DNA from: Siphonodentalium dalli
Taxonomy: Eukaryota > Mollusca > Scaphopoda > Gadilida > Siphonodentaliidae
DNA: 64,000 nt
Assembly (NCBI GenBank): GCA_032622095.1
Contig: CP136065.1
Coordinates: 92,825,343-92,889,342 of the forward strand
Direction of reading: 5' to 3'
Part shown: one piece after another, positions 42,270 through 53,999 of the stretch
How the letters are laid out: each line of letters begins with the position of its first letter
Numbering within the stretch: position 1 is the stretch's first letter
Translations under genes and position numbers: made by a program
The notes under the pieces: generated by a model
Seen by the model: the letters and a program-made list of their open reading frames with translations, nothing else
Told to the model about the DNA's origin: nothing
Database searches by the model: none

Positions 42270-45200
42270 ATAACCATACCGGTACAAATAAACACCCACT
42301 CACGGTCCTTGTCGGGGTTTCAGGACAGGGGTGGTGTATCAGTAGCCATACATCGTAGTACATGGATCATACATGAGGATTTACTTTCGGCGATGTGTGA
42401 ATCGTGACTTGTTCTACTCAAGCGTGAATACATAAATCGGCACCTTGACAATACAAACATGTCAGCTATGAATGACAATATGCAATATTAAGCATGATTT
42501 ACAAGGCTACCAATCAACAATTTGTGTAAATATAAGTGACAGTTCTACGTTAATTCTAGTCTAACGTGACATAAACATCGATTTAGTAACCTGAACTTGA
42601 AATGTAATGATTCAATGAAAATCATTAGTAAGTCTACTCACCAGATTTTTTTTTTAATAATTAACATCCAATACGAATCACCCATGTATTAGTCCATTTG
42701 TGAAAGCATATAAATGAAATCAGACGAACAAGTACCGCACTGTATGCACGTGTGAGCTGTGTCGATCATGTCAGTTTGTCACGATTTTTCGTCAATATTT
42801 CAGCCAACAAAACATAAATTCCTTGTATTCCAATCGAATTGTTCAGAGAAATTCTTCACGGTAGTTCGAATTATATACATGGCCACGAATTTATATGACT
42901 ACATCAGTCATTAAGCAGTAACCGAGCATTAACACACTGGTATTTGAACTATAAACACAAACAAATTCCATGCAGGTGATGTGACCTACATCTGACCTAA
43001 CCTCAACGTCATGTGCGTGTGCATATCCCGATACTCGACAATAATGTGTCTGAAGTTGACTATGACTACAATCGTAAAAGATTGATCAATTGTGGAATTC
43101 TGTTACCTTTTAACATGCCTTCAGCCCACTGTATGGGTATTATTTTAAAAATAAGAACAGCAATCGCGAGGGACTATTTTGTTATTGCGACTGTAGCATG
43201 CGTAACATATCGTTCGATTTGTGATCAAAGCAGTACCGTACTACGTACGTCATATGCACAGGAACGCCCACATTTCCACCGAGTGTGGTAGATATAGGCC
43301 TATATAGGTCTTTGTAGTTGGTCCTTGTGGAGATTGTGCGTTACGGGTTTTGATTCATTTGAAACAATAAAGTGAATAAACATAATACACACTGAAAATA
43401 ATATATACGTACGCCTTTTGCGGTTTTTGTTTTGTTGACAGACTGTCAACAAAATGTGTTTATGATATTCTAAAGGCCATGCATGATACTGCATGTGAAA
43501 TTCAGGTCAGTACCGGTACGTAGAAAGTGCTCAGTTTGGAAATTCTTGATAGTATAAAATGTTTGATGTTTCACACCTATCTTCCATTAGTGACCATAAA
43601 TTTTCAATGAGAACCTGGGTGTCTATATATTAAAGCCAGTTGAAAGAGCATAAAGAGCAAATTTAATTGAAGCATACTAGTGATGGAATATAGGTCAAGT
43701 TTTTTGCGGATGTCTGCCCACTACGTTCATGACTGAACTAGATGAAATAATTACATACCAACATAAATTTAATACCCTGTATTGTGAATATCAAGTTAAA
43801 ACATATGTTTATTTCATCATGGAGTCTACTTGTGATATGCAATAGGTTTCTGTATGAATGGTGAAAGGATGTGTCTAACCCCTCCCCCACGCAATTGCTT
43901 GACACAATATAAGTTGAAAATTATACACCACATACCACAGGTATTAGGCACAATTTTTTTTTTATTTAATAAAAAATCTCCCACATACAGGCTGAACTGT
44001 CTAACTGTTTGAATTTCAATTCACTTATTGTTGGGGATTGGGAAATGTGTTGATGTTTAGACCAACGTACAGCAGCCTATCTTTCTACTTTTGGTCCGAA
44101 AGAGGGGGGGACCGGTGCAAATGGTCCACGGATGCGACGATTTATTGTCGGATCGTCGGTCTCTCCTCGATATGTGGAGGATCATTGTCATCAGACTCGA
44201 ATGCAGCAAGATCAAAATCATCTTTACAACGTTAGCGCAGACCTACCATCGCCATGTTGTCAATGACGCAAAGCAGAAATGTGCATTTGTGATCCCTCCG
44301 TGACGTCATGTCACGTGCTCCTCCAGTAGCCATGTGCGCGCAGTGCAAAATTGAAAACAAATCTTCGGCGACTGTTTTGTTGCCAAGATATACAAAATAA
44401 TTGCGGGATATTTTGACGGGATTTTTTGCGGATTTGTGTTAAGGGGACTTAGATACACACGGAATGATATATCAATACTCAAATTAGGTTACAGTTCAGC
44501 TGGACTTTAAGATTTGAGCTACCAGATGGAATATGTCTAGTGTGGTGTGCAGATTGACAATGCAAGTTAGACATCCCCACACAAAGACCCCTAGCTATGC
44601 ACATGTTAATTCCCTTACAGTCCGGTGTCGCGGGTATTGAATTTGTCGGAAATTTTCAGATTTTAGAGTACATTTCTATTTCTGACATCGTCATTCTTTT
44701 TTACCTACATATACTAATAAATAGACATGCCCGTGGTCAGAATTTGAAGTTGTGAAATGGAATCGCTACAAGTGGCGAATTTGGAATTTCTAGAACCACA
44801 GACCATATGGCAGCTACTTCTCTGGTGGTTTTGTGTACAGAGACAGACAAGTATAACGCTCATCAACTAATTCTCTTTCTTTCTTTTTTCCAAAATAAAA
44901 AGGAATACTTTGGCAATTTTTACAGATAAAATTGTAACTAGTTCATGCTTTCGAAAATACAAGAGAACAGTTCGGCAATGTCCATAATCGTCATAAACTC
45001 ATTTAAATAAGTTCCCCACGTTCAATTCTTCTCGCTGGATTTTGTTAACCCATAATTTGGCTATAACAGAATATCTTATTCGAATTCCCGATTTATTACG
45101 TTCAACTGGACCGCCACGCTTTTCAACCATCACCAGAAACGACGGTATGTTTTCCCTAGACCCCCTTTCGTTGGTGGTCGAGTCGATCGTTAGATCAAAC

Positions 45201-46080
45201 CTTCTAAGTGTTGTCTCTCCTTTGTCTTTGCAGATGTTGCACATTAACACACAGGCTAAATTGATGTAGATTGGCTTTGATTTCTGTTTAACTGTCCTAA
45301 TGCGCTCTTTGCCAACCAGTTGCACCCTACTCAATCTGCGGCGAAATATTTCCTGTCATCAACCAGAACTGCTTTGCCGTAAGGTTTGGCCAACCACGAT
45401 GGCATGAGGAAAGAAATCAGCCATTTTAATGATGATATTTATACTTCTTGTTCCCGGTTCACATTATTGGTAATATCTGGATATAACAACATTTCATGTC
45501 ATTTTATATAGAGATCAGTGGACAGAAATATTATGGAGTCATTGGATTTCCCCGTGTAGCCACACAACGCTCACACGACACTTGACCTTTACTAAACCAA
45601 CAGTCGAGTAAAAATACTCCTTTCTCGGCTCTTCTCCTCAAACTGGCCATTATATTGGTACCGTCAATGGCTTTAAATTCGTTGGTATCATTTTTTGTGG
45701 TTCAGACATTTATGACTTTCTCGTGGGTTCGTAAATTCGTGGGTTCGCCTGTACTAATGTCGCCTCCAAACCCCAATAATAGCAATCACGTCAAACTAAT
45801 AGAAGTGCAGACACATCGGCGATCCCGCGGAAATTGCGCACCCGCACTGTAGGCGTATAATTAATTAGCATGTCGCATGTCCAAGCTTTTGATCTACATT
45901 GAGGATGTCAACAACGGGATTGTATTACATAAATCTGCATAACCTGGGTGAAAGTCACTCTCTTCTGAAATCAAATAATTTAATCACGGGACGAGTCTGT
46001 TTGAGTCTTGGTTCCGGCGATGGTATATGTACCATACATTTATACATATACACGTTTTAAAAATACATGTATAGACAGTC
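42270..46080. other. Gene-poor stretch with one promoter-like spot
   Basis: Mostly AT-rich DNA. A candidate regulatory spot at 44295-44345 combines TGACGTCA (44301-44308), CACGTG (44312-44317) and CATGTGCGCGCAGTGC. On the minus strand an ATGGCGATG followed by GTAGGT lies just downstream (about 44258), which could be a tiny first exon, but nothing confirms it. A minus-strand open frame of about 110 codons at 44999-45334 has no recognised motif. 45650-45770 contains GTGGGTTCG repeats. No exon is called. Confidence 0.4.
44295..44345. promoter_or_regulatory. CRE plus E-box cluster
   Basis: TGACGTCATGTCACGTG joins a perfect CRE and a CACGTG E-box within 17 bp, followed by an alternating GTGCGCGCAGTGC. 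This is a typical CpG-type animal promoter composition, contrasting with AT-rich neighbours. No gene on either side is confirmed. Confidence 0.3.
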
Positions 46081-46089
46081 TATAGATCG

Positions 46090-46905
46090 CGATCAAATTT
46101 CTCGTCTTCCAAATGAGTATATCATAGCGAGTAATTTGAATGCCTTAACACTACCTGGGGTCACCACTGACTCCGGTAAATTGTTCCATAGTGGGATTAT
46201 TCTCTGTATGAAAAAGTACTTCCTGATGTCTGATGCACTTGCAGTTTTAACGAGTGTCCTATCGTGCTCGCATGTGTTGCGCGCTCGAATAATGAATCAG
46301 GATCAATGTTGTATTGTTCTGTTATAATTTTATACAGCTCTGTCATGTCTCCGCGAATCTTTCTCTATTTTAATGACATCAAATTTAATATAGAAAAGAC
46401 GGTCGTGGTAAGTATATTGACGCAACCAACGAATGAGCCGTGTGGCTCTTCTTTGAGTGGTTTCTAGAGTTTTAGAATACTTTAGCATTTATGGGCTCCG
46501 TACATTTTGACAGTATTCTAAGATTGACCGCACCGTGGCTGTATATATTTTGGTGATAGTGTATGAGTCCATATCGGTTAAAGTTCGCTTAATGATGCCA
46601 ATTATTCGATTTGCCTTCGTAATTACGGCGTTCACCTGTTCCTCAAATTTTAGTAGATCATCAACGATAACCCCAAGATCCCTTTCTGTCGATGTGGGAA
46701 TTATTGGTGGAAATGATGGATCATCCTTTACGTAGTAACAGTTCTTTGGGTTTTTATATACAAGATCGAGTACATGATTATTTTATTTTTGGAATTAAAC
46801 ATCAGTTGCCAATCAGGAGACCATTTACACGCGGCATCTATACTACTTGTATGTCCTCTGTTAGTGGATTTCCGATCAGTTTGGTGTCGTCGGCAAATAT
46901 GTATA
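46090..46905 (-). pseudogene. CR1/Jockey-type LINE RT fragment (minus strand)
   Basis: On the minus strand, IFADDTKLIGNPLTEDIQVV at the right edge is the catalytic RT box. Downstream come KDLGVIVDDLLKFEEQV, KANRIIGIIKRTL, RSILEYC, TTQRRATRLIRWL and a terminal IIPLWNNLPESVVTPGSV. These are the standard order and motifs of the C-terminal half of a LINE ORF2. Several stops and frame changes mark it as dead. It begins within the RT domain, so it is 5'-truncated. A second LINE fragment starts at the same point on the other strand. Confidence 0.8.
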
Positions 46906-48130
46906 GACCTATAAGTATATTGCCTTGTTTCTCAAAAATATTGGAAAAAATGTTTAAAAGACTGGTCGATTTCCTAAAAGAAAACCTCACCCTGTACGGA
47001 CATCAGTAGGGTTTCAGGAAAAGTCATTCAACAATCCATCTTGCTATGCACCTACTTGACCATGTAGTCGAACAAAATGGTGAACCCATTCGAGACTCCA
47101 CCTTAATTTTTATTGACCTTTCAAATGGTTTTGATACCAACAACATTGACATTCTATTAAGTAAAATGTATCACTATGCAATATGTGATACATGAATGAT
47201 TGCTGCTACTTCATTGAAATTGTTATCATCTGCTGATGATACTCCCTATACACATCTGGCAATAATGGCCATCTTATTGAAAACATCGTGAACAATGAGT
47301 TAAAATATGTCTACAAATGGTGTTGTAACAGCATATCCAAAATCAAATTAGTGTAGAAATTAAAAGCAATAGCTTATCATTTACACTCCCCACCTCCCCT
47401 CCCTTTAATGCATATCAGACTCACACAAACGTTTGATATGCACCTCACACTCTTGTCTATACCGATCTATACTTCGTTCCGCTATACTAAATCTATTTTC
47501 AATCAATTTCTTTCTATTATTCCATAAGAAAAAAAATCTCATTTTGATATATCTATCGATCCGGCCCACACTGTGAGTAGCTGAGTAACATATATACCAA
47601 CAACGATCTTCGAAAATTATTATTAACACAATTACCTAATATTATGTTATCATTCTCACAGCATGGTCTTATTCACACGTAATCGGAAACGACCCCCATA
47701 AGCTTTATGCTTGATGTCGGATAAACCAATATTCATGATTCATATTTTGTAATATACACTGTATTTGAATTATATGGAATAAATACTGTTTACATCAAAT
47801 TCAACATAAAGTAAATATATGCTTCTTCATCCAAAACAACGACAACAAATGGAATTTTCTAAAAAAAAATATAGATAAATGACGTAGAACTCAAGCGTGT
47901 TGGAAACAAAAGTGATGAAACGTCCCTAAAATTTCTCGAAATTATAATCGATGAAACCCTTACTTTTAAAAACCATACCTCGGCGATATGTTCCAAAATG
48001 GCAAGAGCCCTATATGGTATGAACAAGGTGTCAAAAAAGGAGATACCCTCCGAAAACTATAATATGCCTTAATTCAAAGCCGTCTTGTCTGTGGAATTCA
48101 GATCTTGGGCCACTCAGTATCATCTAATAA
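46895..48130 (+). pseudogene. LINE RT fragment (plus strand), interrupted
   Basis: Starts NMYRPISILPCFSKILEKMF and continues past a stop with GFRKSHSTIHLAMHLLDHVV and LIFIDLSNGFDTNNIDILLS (RT blocks 3-4), then SADDT near 47235. After about 500 bp of unrelated AT-rich DNA (47350-47860), the RT resumes with LKRVGNKSDETSLKFLEIII, SKMARALYGMNKVSK and IQSRLVCGIQILGHS up to 48130. It has multiple stops and frame changes. It belongs to the same broad group as the fragment on the opposite strand but to a different family. Confidence 0.8.
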
Positions 48131-48189
48131 GGCTTTCCTACTACAAAAGAGAGCTATCTTTGTTTGAAAAATATAACATGAAGATGTTT

Positions 48190-48840
48190 TCGTGGACTAT
48201 GTCGATTCCGGGATCTCTATTCCCAAATTGGCATGGAAGAAACGCACTAGGGCAGAGGTACACGCCGTAAATGAAACTTCATGGAAATCAAATGTTATGA
48301 CTGATCCTTCTTTCAGTCGCTTCTGCATAATCCAGGAATCCCTTCACATTTCTAACTTGTGGCGATTATGTCGGAAATTTCCCGAAAACAAAACCGCATA
48401 TTTCACAGTAGCTCGGGTTATTGAATCATCGGCGTCCCTCGAAGCAGGACTTTGCCCGTTATGTGGAAAGTCATACACAGGCAAAATTATGCACATCCTT
48501 ATTGAGTGCAAGGCCCTGGTTAACATACGCAATGACATGTTCTATGCAATTATTATATGGATTGCAATTATGTATCTCTGTCGAAGAACTGTCTCCTGAC
48601 GATATGATATAATTACACATATCCCACGTCCACGATAGCTTGGTAGAAGCAATGGACTATACTGACTCGTTTATAAACTTTATTGTCACTGAACAGTTGT
48701 GGCAAACATACAGTTTTATAGCTCAACGAAAACACATTCTGACACAGTTAGAGATCGGCATCAATCTTGCTAACACACCACTAGGTGAGCCTTTAACTAA
48801 CTTTGAACCCCGTGATTGTTTTCGCGACTAACGCAGATAT
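48190..48840 (+). pseudogene. LINE ORF2 C-terminal fragment with CCHC-like motif
   Basis: The frame 48192-48599 includes KSNVMTDPSFSRFC, LHISNLWRLCRKFP and LCPLCGKSYTGKIMHILIEC, a C-x2-C-x8-H-x4-C arrangement like the one ending ORF2 of the LINE at 16.7-24.9 kb. Then SFINFIVTEQLWQTYSFIAQ follows in another frame (48640-48831). It is a decayed tail, probably of a family distinct from the RT fragment directly upstream. Confidence 0.65.
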
Positions 48841-49426
48841 ATCACCAATATGACCACTACGCGTATTTCAAATAATGAATCGAATGTACATTGGCATGCA
48901 CGGCGATATATATGACAGTGCGAGAAAAGATTGCCATCTACTGAATATCATTTGAAATGATTATGTGAATACGCTGCCCGCTTCATAATGTCTTACCGTA
49001 GGTACCTGATTAATATGATGTTAATGTTTCAGAATTATTACTGTGATGATAGTATCATGATACAACGCGGCTTTGAACGTTCCGCGAGGAGTATATCAGT
49101 TTTTGAGTATGTTCAAGGCCAGTTACGTGATTTCATATGACGTTGTACGGTGCCGTATCAACAACCCTCCAGCGAAGAAAACACGAAGATTTTAAAAGCC
49201 TTTTATTGAACCCTATGTTCATCCAATCGGGCGACAGGCAGTCTATTCGTGTTCGGCACCTTCGAATTATGGTAAAAAAGTTGGTTTGAAACTTTTCCGC
49301 GGAAATGCGTCTAGAAATGTCTTTTCTGATAATTACGACTAGACTATCATTATTATCATTTATATCTGGACGACGAATTCTTCCTAACCCAACAAACATT
49401 TCAAAACATATCGTACCATCAGAACC
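48840..49426. other. No recognised features
   Basis: AT-rich DNA between LINE debris and the duplicated upstream region of gene B. A minus-strand open frame at 49133-49399 has no recognised domain. Confidence 0.4.
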
Positions 49427-50264
49427 TCATATAATTGGGCTCATGTGCACAATCTAATTATTTTCAGGTATACAGAAAACCTAAAGATTGTAGTTTTATG
49501 TCGGTTTTAATTTAATCATACGGTTGGGCAGTGATTGGTTTGGAATGGTAGTCTACTGGACCTGGTGTATCTGCCTGATGCTCTTTTCGGAAACGCTCAC
49601 ATCAAGACACAAATATCGGAATAATATACCACAGAGATGTCAATCGAACAGACGATACCTGGTGTATCTGCCTGATGCTCTTTTCGGAAACGCTCACATC
49701 AAGACACAAATATCGGAATAATATACCACAGAGATGTCAATCGAACAGACGATACATTAAGCTCATTGACACATGAATGGATCAACGTGCACTTTGTTCT
49801 GTTTTGCGTCGGAAGATTGTGACACTTTGACATCAACATTGCGAGAATATGAACTAAATGTGTTTGACGGCTAACTGATACACCATGTTATATCATATAG
49901 ATGGGCTCATGTGCACAATCTAATTATTTTCACGTACATAGAACAAGTTCAAATTGGAATTTCGTGTCGGTTTTACATAATGTGTGGACAGTTGGGTCAA
50001 TTGATTGGGAATTTTAGTCTGTTGAACGTGGTGTATTTGCCTGATATTCCTTTCGAAAACACTCACGCTCACATCAAACACAATATACCACAGAGATGTC
50101 AATCGAACAAACGATACAAAAAGCTCCTTGACACATGAATGGGCCAACGTGCACTTGCTGCGAAAGAAGCAGAACAGTTCTGTTAAGTTTCTGCTTGTGA
50201 CACTTGGACATAAACGGTACGAGAATAGGAACTAAAGTGTGTTCGACGGATAACTGATACACCT
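49427..50264 (+). repeat. Tandem duplication of the region immediately upstream of gene B
   Basis: 49427-49884 and 49891-50264 are related copies. Both start GGGCTCATGTGCACAATC, contain GATGTCAATCGAACA and TTGACACATGAATGG, and end TAACTGATACACC. In the second copy this end lies 3 bp before the ATG of gene B. The first copy contains a further exact 97-bp tandem duplication (49561-49657 and 49658-49754), which accounts for the length difference. The promoter and 5' UTR of gene B therefore appear twice. Confidence 0.85.
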
Positions 50265-50267
50265 GAA

Positions 50268-50559
50268 ATGGCCGAGGAAACCAAGTTGGTCTTCTCCTCT
50301 TGTATTTTCGTCGTGGTGTGGTCCTTTGTGTGTGGGGGAAGTTTCGTGTCTGTTATTTTCACCGCGGATCCCTTCTTCAAAAGTGGAGGAAATCCTACAA
50401 TTGAGACCTATCCCAGACAGACTGAGATGACTTGTGCACATTTATGCATAGGAGATATATCTTGTTGGTCATTCGTGCACGACATTAATACAGGGATCTG
50501 TAAGACGTCCAAAGGTGTTATGCCTAGTGTCGTTCGTCCAGTATTCAGAAGACAGATAG
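50268..50559 (+). CDS. Gene B, exon 1: signal peptide and PAN/apple-like domain
   Basis: ATG at 50268 (MAEETK) is followed by a hydrophobic segment (LVFSSCIFVVVWSFVC), a signal peptide or signal anchor. Residues ~40-95 carry TCAHLCIGDISCWSFVHDIN and GICKTSKG, the four-cysteine aromatic pattern of a PAN/apple domain. The donor GTGAGA starts at 50560, giving 97 codons plus one base (phase 1). This joins in frame to 56589. The spliced CDS totals 699 bases and ends at a stop at 61219, 232 residues. The product is probably secreted and may take part in recognition or adhesion. It resembles exon 1 of gene A in layout but not closely in sequence. Confidence 0.85.
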
Positions 50560-50632
50560 GTGAGAATAAACGGTTGCCATGGTAGTGGCCATGTATAATA
50601 GATACGAACATTCATAACTGACCAATATGTTA

Positions 50633-51240
50633 GATTAATGGCCGAGCTACTGGATAGATGGAAACTATATTTAGTTTCGAATATCCAGTCGCGAGTCCAT
50701 TAGCCGACAGTGTTATAATATACAAGAAGAAACGAAAACTACTTTTAAACCGATGGAACACTCTGATAAATGAAACGTATACGAACGTTTTTTCTGTATA
50801 GAAATATTCCATGACTGACTACAAAACCACACCCCTTGACATCGTTCGTTTTAGTGGGGTTGCATATGGACTTTGCCGTGAACTTAATTGTAGGTATAGA
50901 ATTATGTATACCGGTAGAACTGTATTCGAAACCAAACGTCGATTTACGCAAACATATAATAAAATATTTCGTTTGAGCTGTACATAGCGTAATATATATA
51001 CGTTACATGTATATACTGTCGACGCAATTATATATAGTTTGGGAACGTATGCATATAAGGATATTTTTACTCGAACTACGCATTCATATCGTGTCCACGA
51101 TTACTGTTTACGTCTTATTTTCCAAAGTTATAGATACCCCTGGTATGCAAATTAGTGACACGCCACTACCCGACAAGAAAATGAATTACTCCCGAGTTCA
51201 TATAAGCACTACTGTGCAATTGTTTGTTTTATGAGCTAGT
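50633..51240 (+). repeat. Intronic direct repeat, copy 1 (partner 55446-56060)
   Basis: Shared blocks in the same order are GATTAATGG(C/A)CGAGCTACT, TCGCGAGTC(C/A)ATTA(G/A)CCGAC, GATAAATGA(A/G)ACGT, ACACCCCTTGACA/ACACCACTTGACA and TCGACGCAATT. The copies are diverged. Both lie in intron 1 of gene B. Confidence 0.7.
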
Positions 51241-52264
51241 GTAGAAGCGAACTAATATGTGATAATATGTAGAGAGCACCTGCAGCTCAATTTGCCGAAC
51301 TATATATGAAATAATCGTAAAAGTAAGTTTCTGTATCTTTTGCATGATTAATTACAAATAAAATATGTTTAAAGAAAGCGCAACCAGGCTACATTACGGG
51401 TAGCCATATTAATATATTGGCATTAGCAAAAAGAACATCTTTTTAAAAATGATTCCGACTAACCTCACAATTACAGAGGCACATGTCCCCATGATGGTAA
51501 AAGTCGGTACCGAGTTTCATAACAATTAACCAAGAAAGAAAGTAGTAAAATCTGAGACAAGAGTATGCCGTAAATTTTATTTTTAAATGGGATAACCCTA
51601 CTGAAATAAAAGCTACAAGTCCTCTACAAATTAGGCTTATTATAACAATCTTGGAACAGTCATTGAACAAAACTTTGCTTCCAGCTGTCTATGTTGTTAA
51701 CACACCAGAATAATCAGTAAATTATGAGTCTAAAATCGTCATATCTGTGAGAAATTATTGAATCAGACAAAAATTCAACCAGTGTTTTCATGTGAGTAAT
51801 CCACATACATGTACTAAATATGAAAGCAAAGTTATGAAAGTATATCTTTAACTTTAGTTAACACCCAAACACCAAACATATACCACTAATTCCTGCTAAT
51901 TCATATTTATTTTTATCTTTGTTATGTAATATATTTACACTATATATACAGTGATGTCATACATACAAACATATATGGAAGCATTATACACACATATTTT
52001 GTTTAGTAATCACACGCGGGGTAGGTGAACACTAACCGTTCAATCTCCTTCACACCATATATACAGTGTTTATACATGATATAACTTACATTCAAAAATA
52101 CATTTGGCTGTCAAAAACATGTATTAGTGGCTCCACTCCCACCCCTGTGTCCGACGGGTACACATTTGAGTCACATTAAATATAACTGCATGTATGGTGG
52201 CAATTTCATGTAAATATAGATATATGTGTGTGTATATATGTATTCAAGTGACTTAACTCTACAT

Positions 52265-52800
52265 GGTGTGCAGATGGATTCAAATTTGAAACCCAAGATG
52301 GCTGCTGGCGGCCATGTTTTTCAACAAATTTCGTAGAAAAGGGAGGCTCCCATCTAAAGGTCACCCGATGATTCATATGACGTTCGGTGACGATTAGATA
52401 TGAAATATGAACTGTAGGGTGTGCCGATCGAATTATTCATACACAGAGTAAAATACAAGATGGCGCTGTTGGCCCAAGTTTTTTTTTAGCCAAAATGACC
52501 CCAAAATGACTCGTTCCCATATATATGTCAATGTCAAAAAGCATTATCATCAGACAAGCGGCACAGCCTGTATCACGTGCTAATGGATTTAATTTTAAAA
52601 TCCAAGCTGGCGGCCATGTTGTTATGCCGAATGACCAAAATGACTCCTTCCCATATTTTGTCAATGTCAAATTGCGTTATCATCAGATAAACGGTACAGC
52701 CTGTGTCACGTGCTGATGGATTGAATTTTAACATCCAAGCTGGCAGTCATGTTTTCATGCAAAATGGCCCATAATGACACATTCCCATCTATCTACATGT
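52265..52800 (+). repeat. Diverged tandem repeat (~130-155 bp, four units)
   Basis: Each unit contains CAAGATGGC or CAAGCTGGCGGCCATGTT, followed by AAAATGAC.C.TTCCCAT, TGTCAATGTCAAA and TATCATCAGA. Units begin near 52270, 52430, 52575 and 52705. Several carry a GCGGCCAT or AAGATGGC core. The array lies 0.3 kb from the Helitron-like repeats at 53.08 kb and may belong to the same element. Confidence 0.7.
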
Positions 52801-53079
52801 TATAATGATCTGACAAAGTAAAGTTGAGTTAAAAATGAATGTTGAAATTTAGAGCAAATTATGACGTTGGTACCTGGTCTTGGCATCGCGCTGACAACTT
52901 TGAACCACACCATAAGACACATTGTGAAGCCTACATTCATATCTATTTTTGGTAGTAATTGGCAGTAAGATGTTTTGTCCCGGAATTATGGTGCCATCTT
53001 GTCCCCAAATATGGCCCCTACGCAACCGCCTTTAAGCCCAAACCATTATATTCCATGTATAGATGATGATTATATACGT

Positions 53080-53999
53080 TTGGTGAAAACGGCTACAAAA
53101 TGTTGTTCGTGCAATTTTTGTGCTGACTTTACTGGGGCTACTCTGTCTTTAAACCACATCATTAGGTTCCTCCCTCGTATGTTTAACTTTGGTGGAAATC
53201 GGCGATTAAACATTCTTATCAATGTTAGTGCATCTCCCATCCACACCCCCGACACAAACGGCACACGTGTGGCGTCTTTGAACCACACGACTAGATTCCT
53301 CGTATCATGGAGAATAATATTTATCAATTTTTGTTGCCCCCCTTCCCCATCCCTGACTCGAGCGGCGACATTGTTGACATCTTTAAACTACACATGTAGA
53401 CTCCGCATGCCATGGAGATGACTATATATAACTTTGCTGGATATCGGCGACTAAATTAATTCTTATCAATATTAGGTCCCCTCCCCCATCTCTGACCAAA
53501 CAACACCAATGTGGCGTCTTTAAACCACTCAATTGGATACCTCGCATCTTGGAGAATAATATGAATCAATTTGGTGGAAATCGGAAACCGTTCAACTTTT
53601 GGCATATTTAAACTACTACACCATTAGGCTTCTGAACCGCACTATTGTGTATCAATATGGTGGAAATCAGCGTAAAAATATTTATATCAAATTTGTTGCC
53701 ACTCCCCTCACCCAACTCTGACTCGAACGCTGTCACTTTTTGGCATCTTTGACCCAAATCATTAGATTCCTCATATCATGGTTAAGCTCATGTATAAGTT
53801 TGGTGGAAATTGGCAACAACATAAATGTCACTGATTGTTCCTTTTCTGTTCCTGACACCAACAACGTCATTTTATAACATTATAACGTGCACCGTTATCA
53901 TCCCCACAAAAAGTTACACCTGTTATACCCCTTTGGAGTCATATATATATGGTCTCCCGTTAATTTCTAAAAACGCAGACATATATTCGCAAATATAGA
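53080..53999 (-). mobile_element. Helitron 5' part with ~140-bp units (H5, relative of H1)
   Basis: On the minus strand it begins TCTATATTTGCGAATATATG after host A, almost the same start as H1. Then come GGGAGACCATATATATATGA, CTCCAAAGGGGT and five to six diverged units (GGTGGAAATCGGCG on the plus strand; TTTAAACCAC and TAGATTCCTC/GCAT cores), matching the internal repeats of H1. No 3' hairpin/CTAG end is found on the left, so it is truncated or continues unrecognised. Confidence 0.65.

Noticed and set aside
44038-44303. Overlapping plus-strand ORFs of 65-70 codons
   Set aside because: No domain or splice context. They overlap the promoter-like CRE region rather than a gene body.
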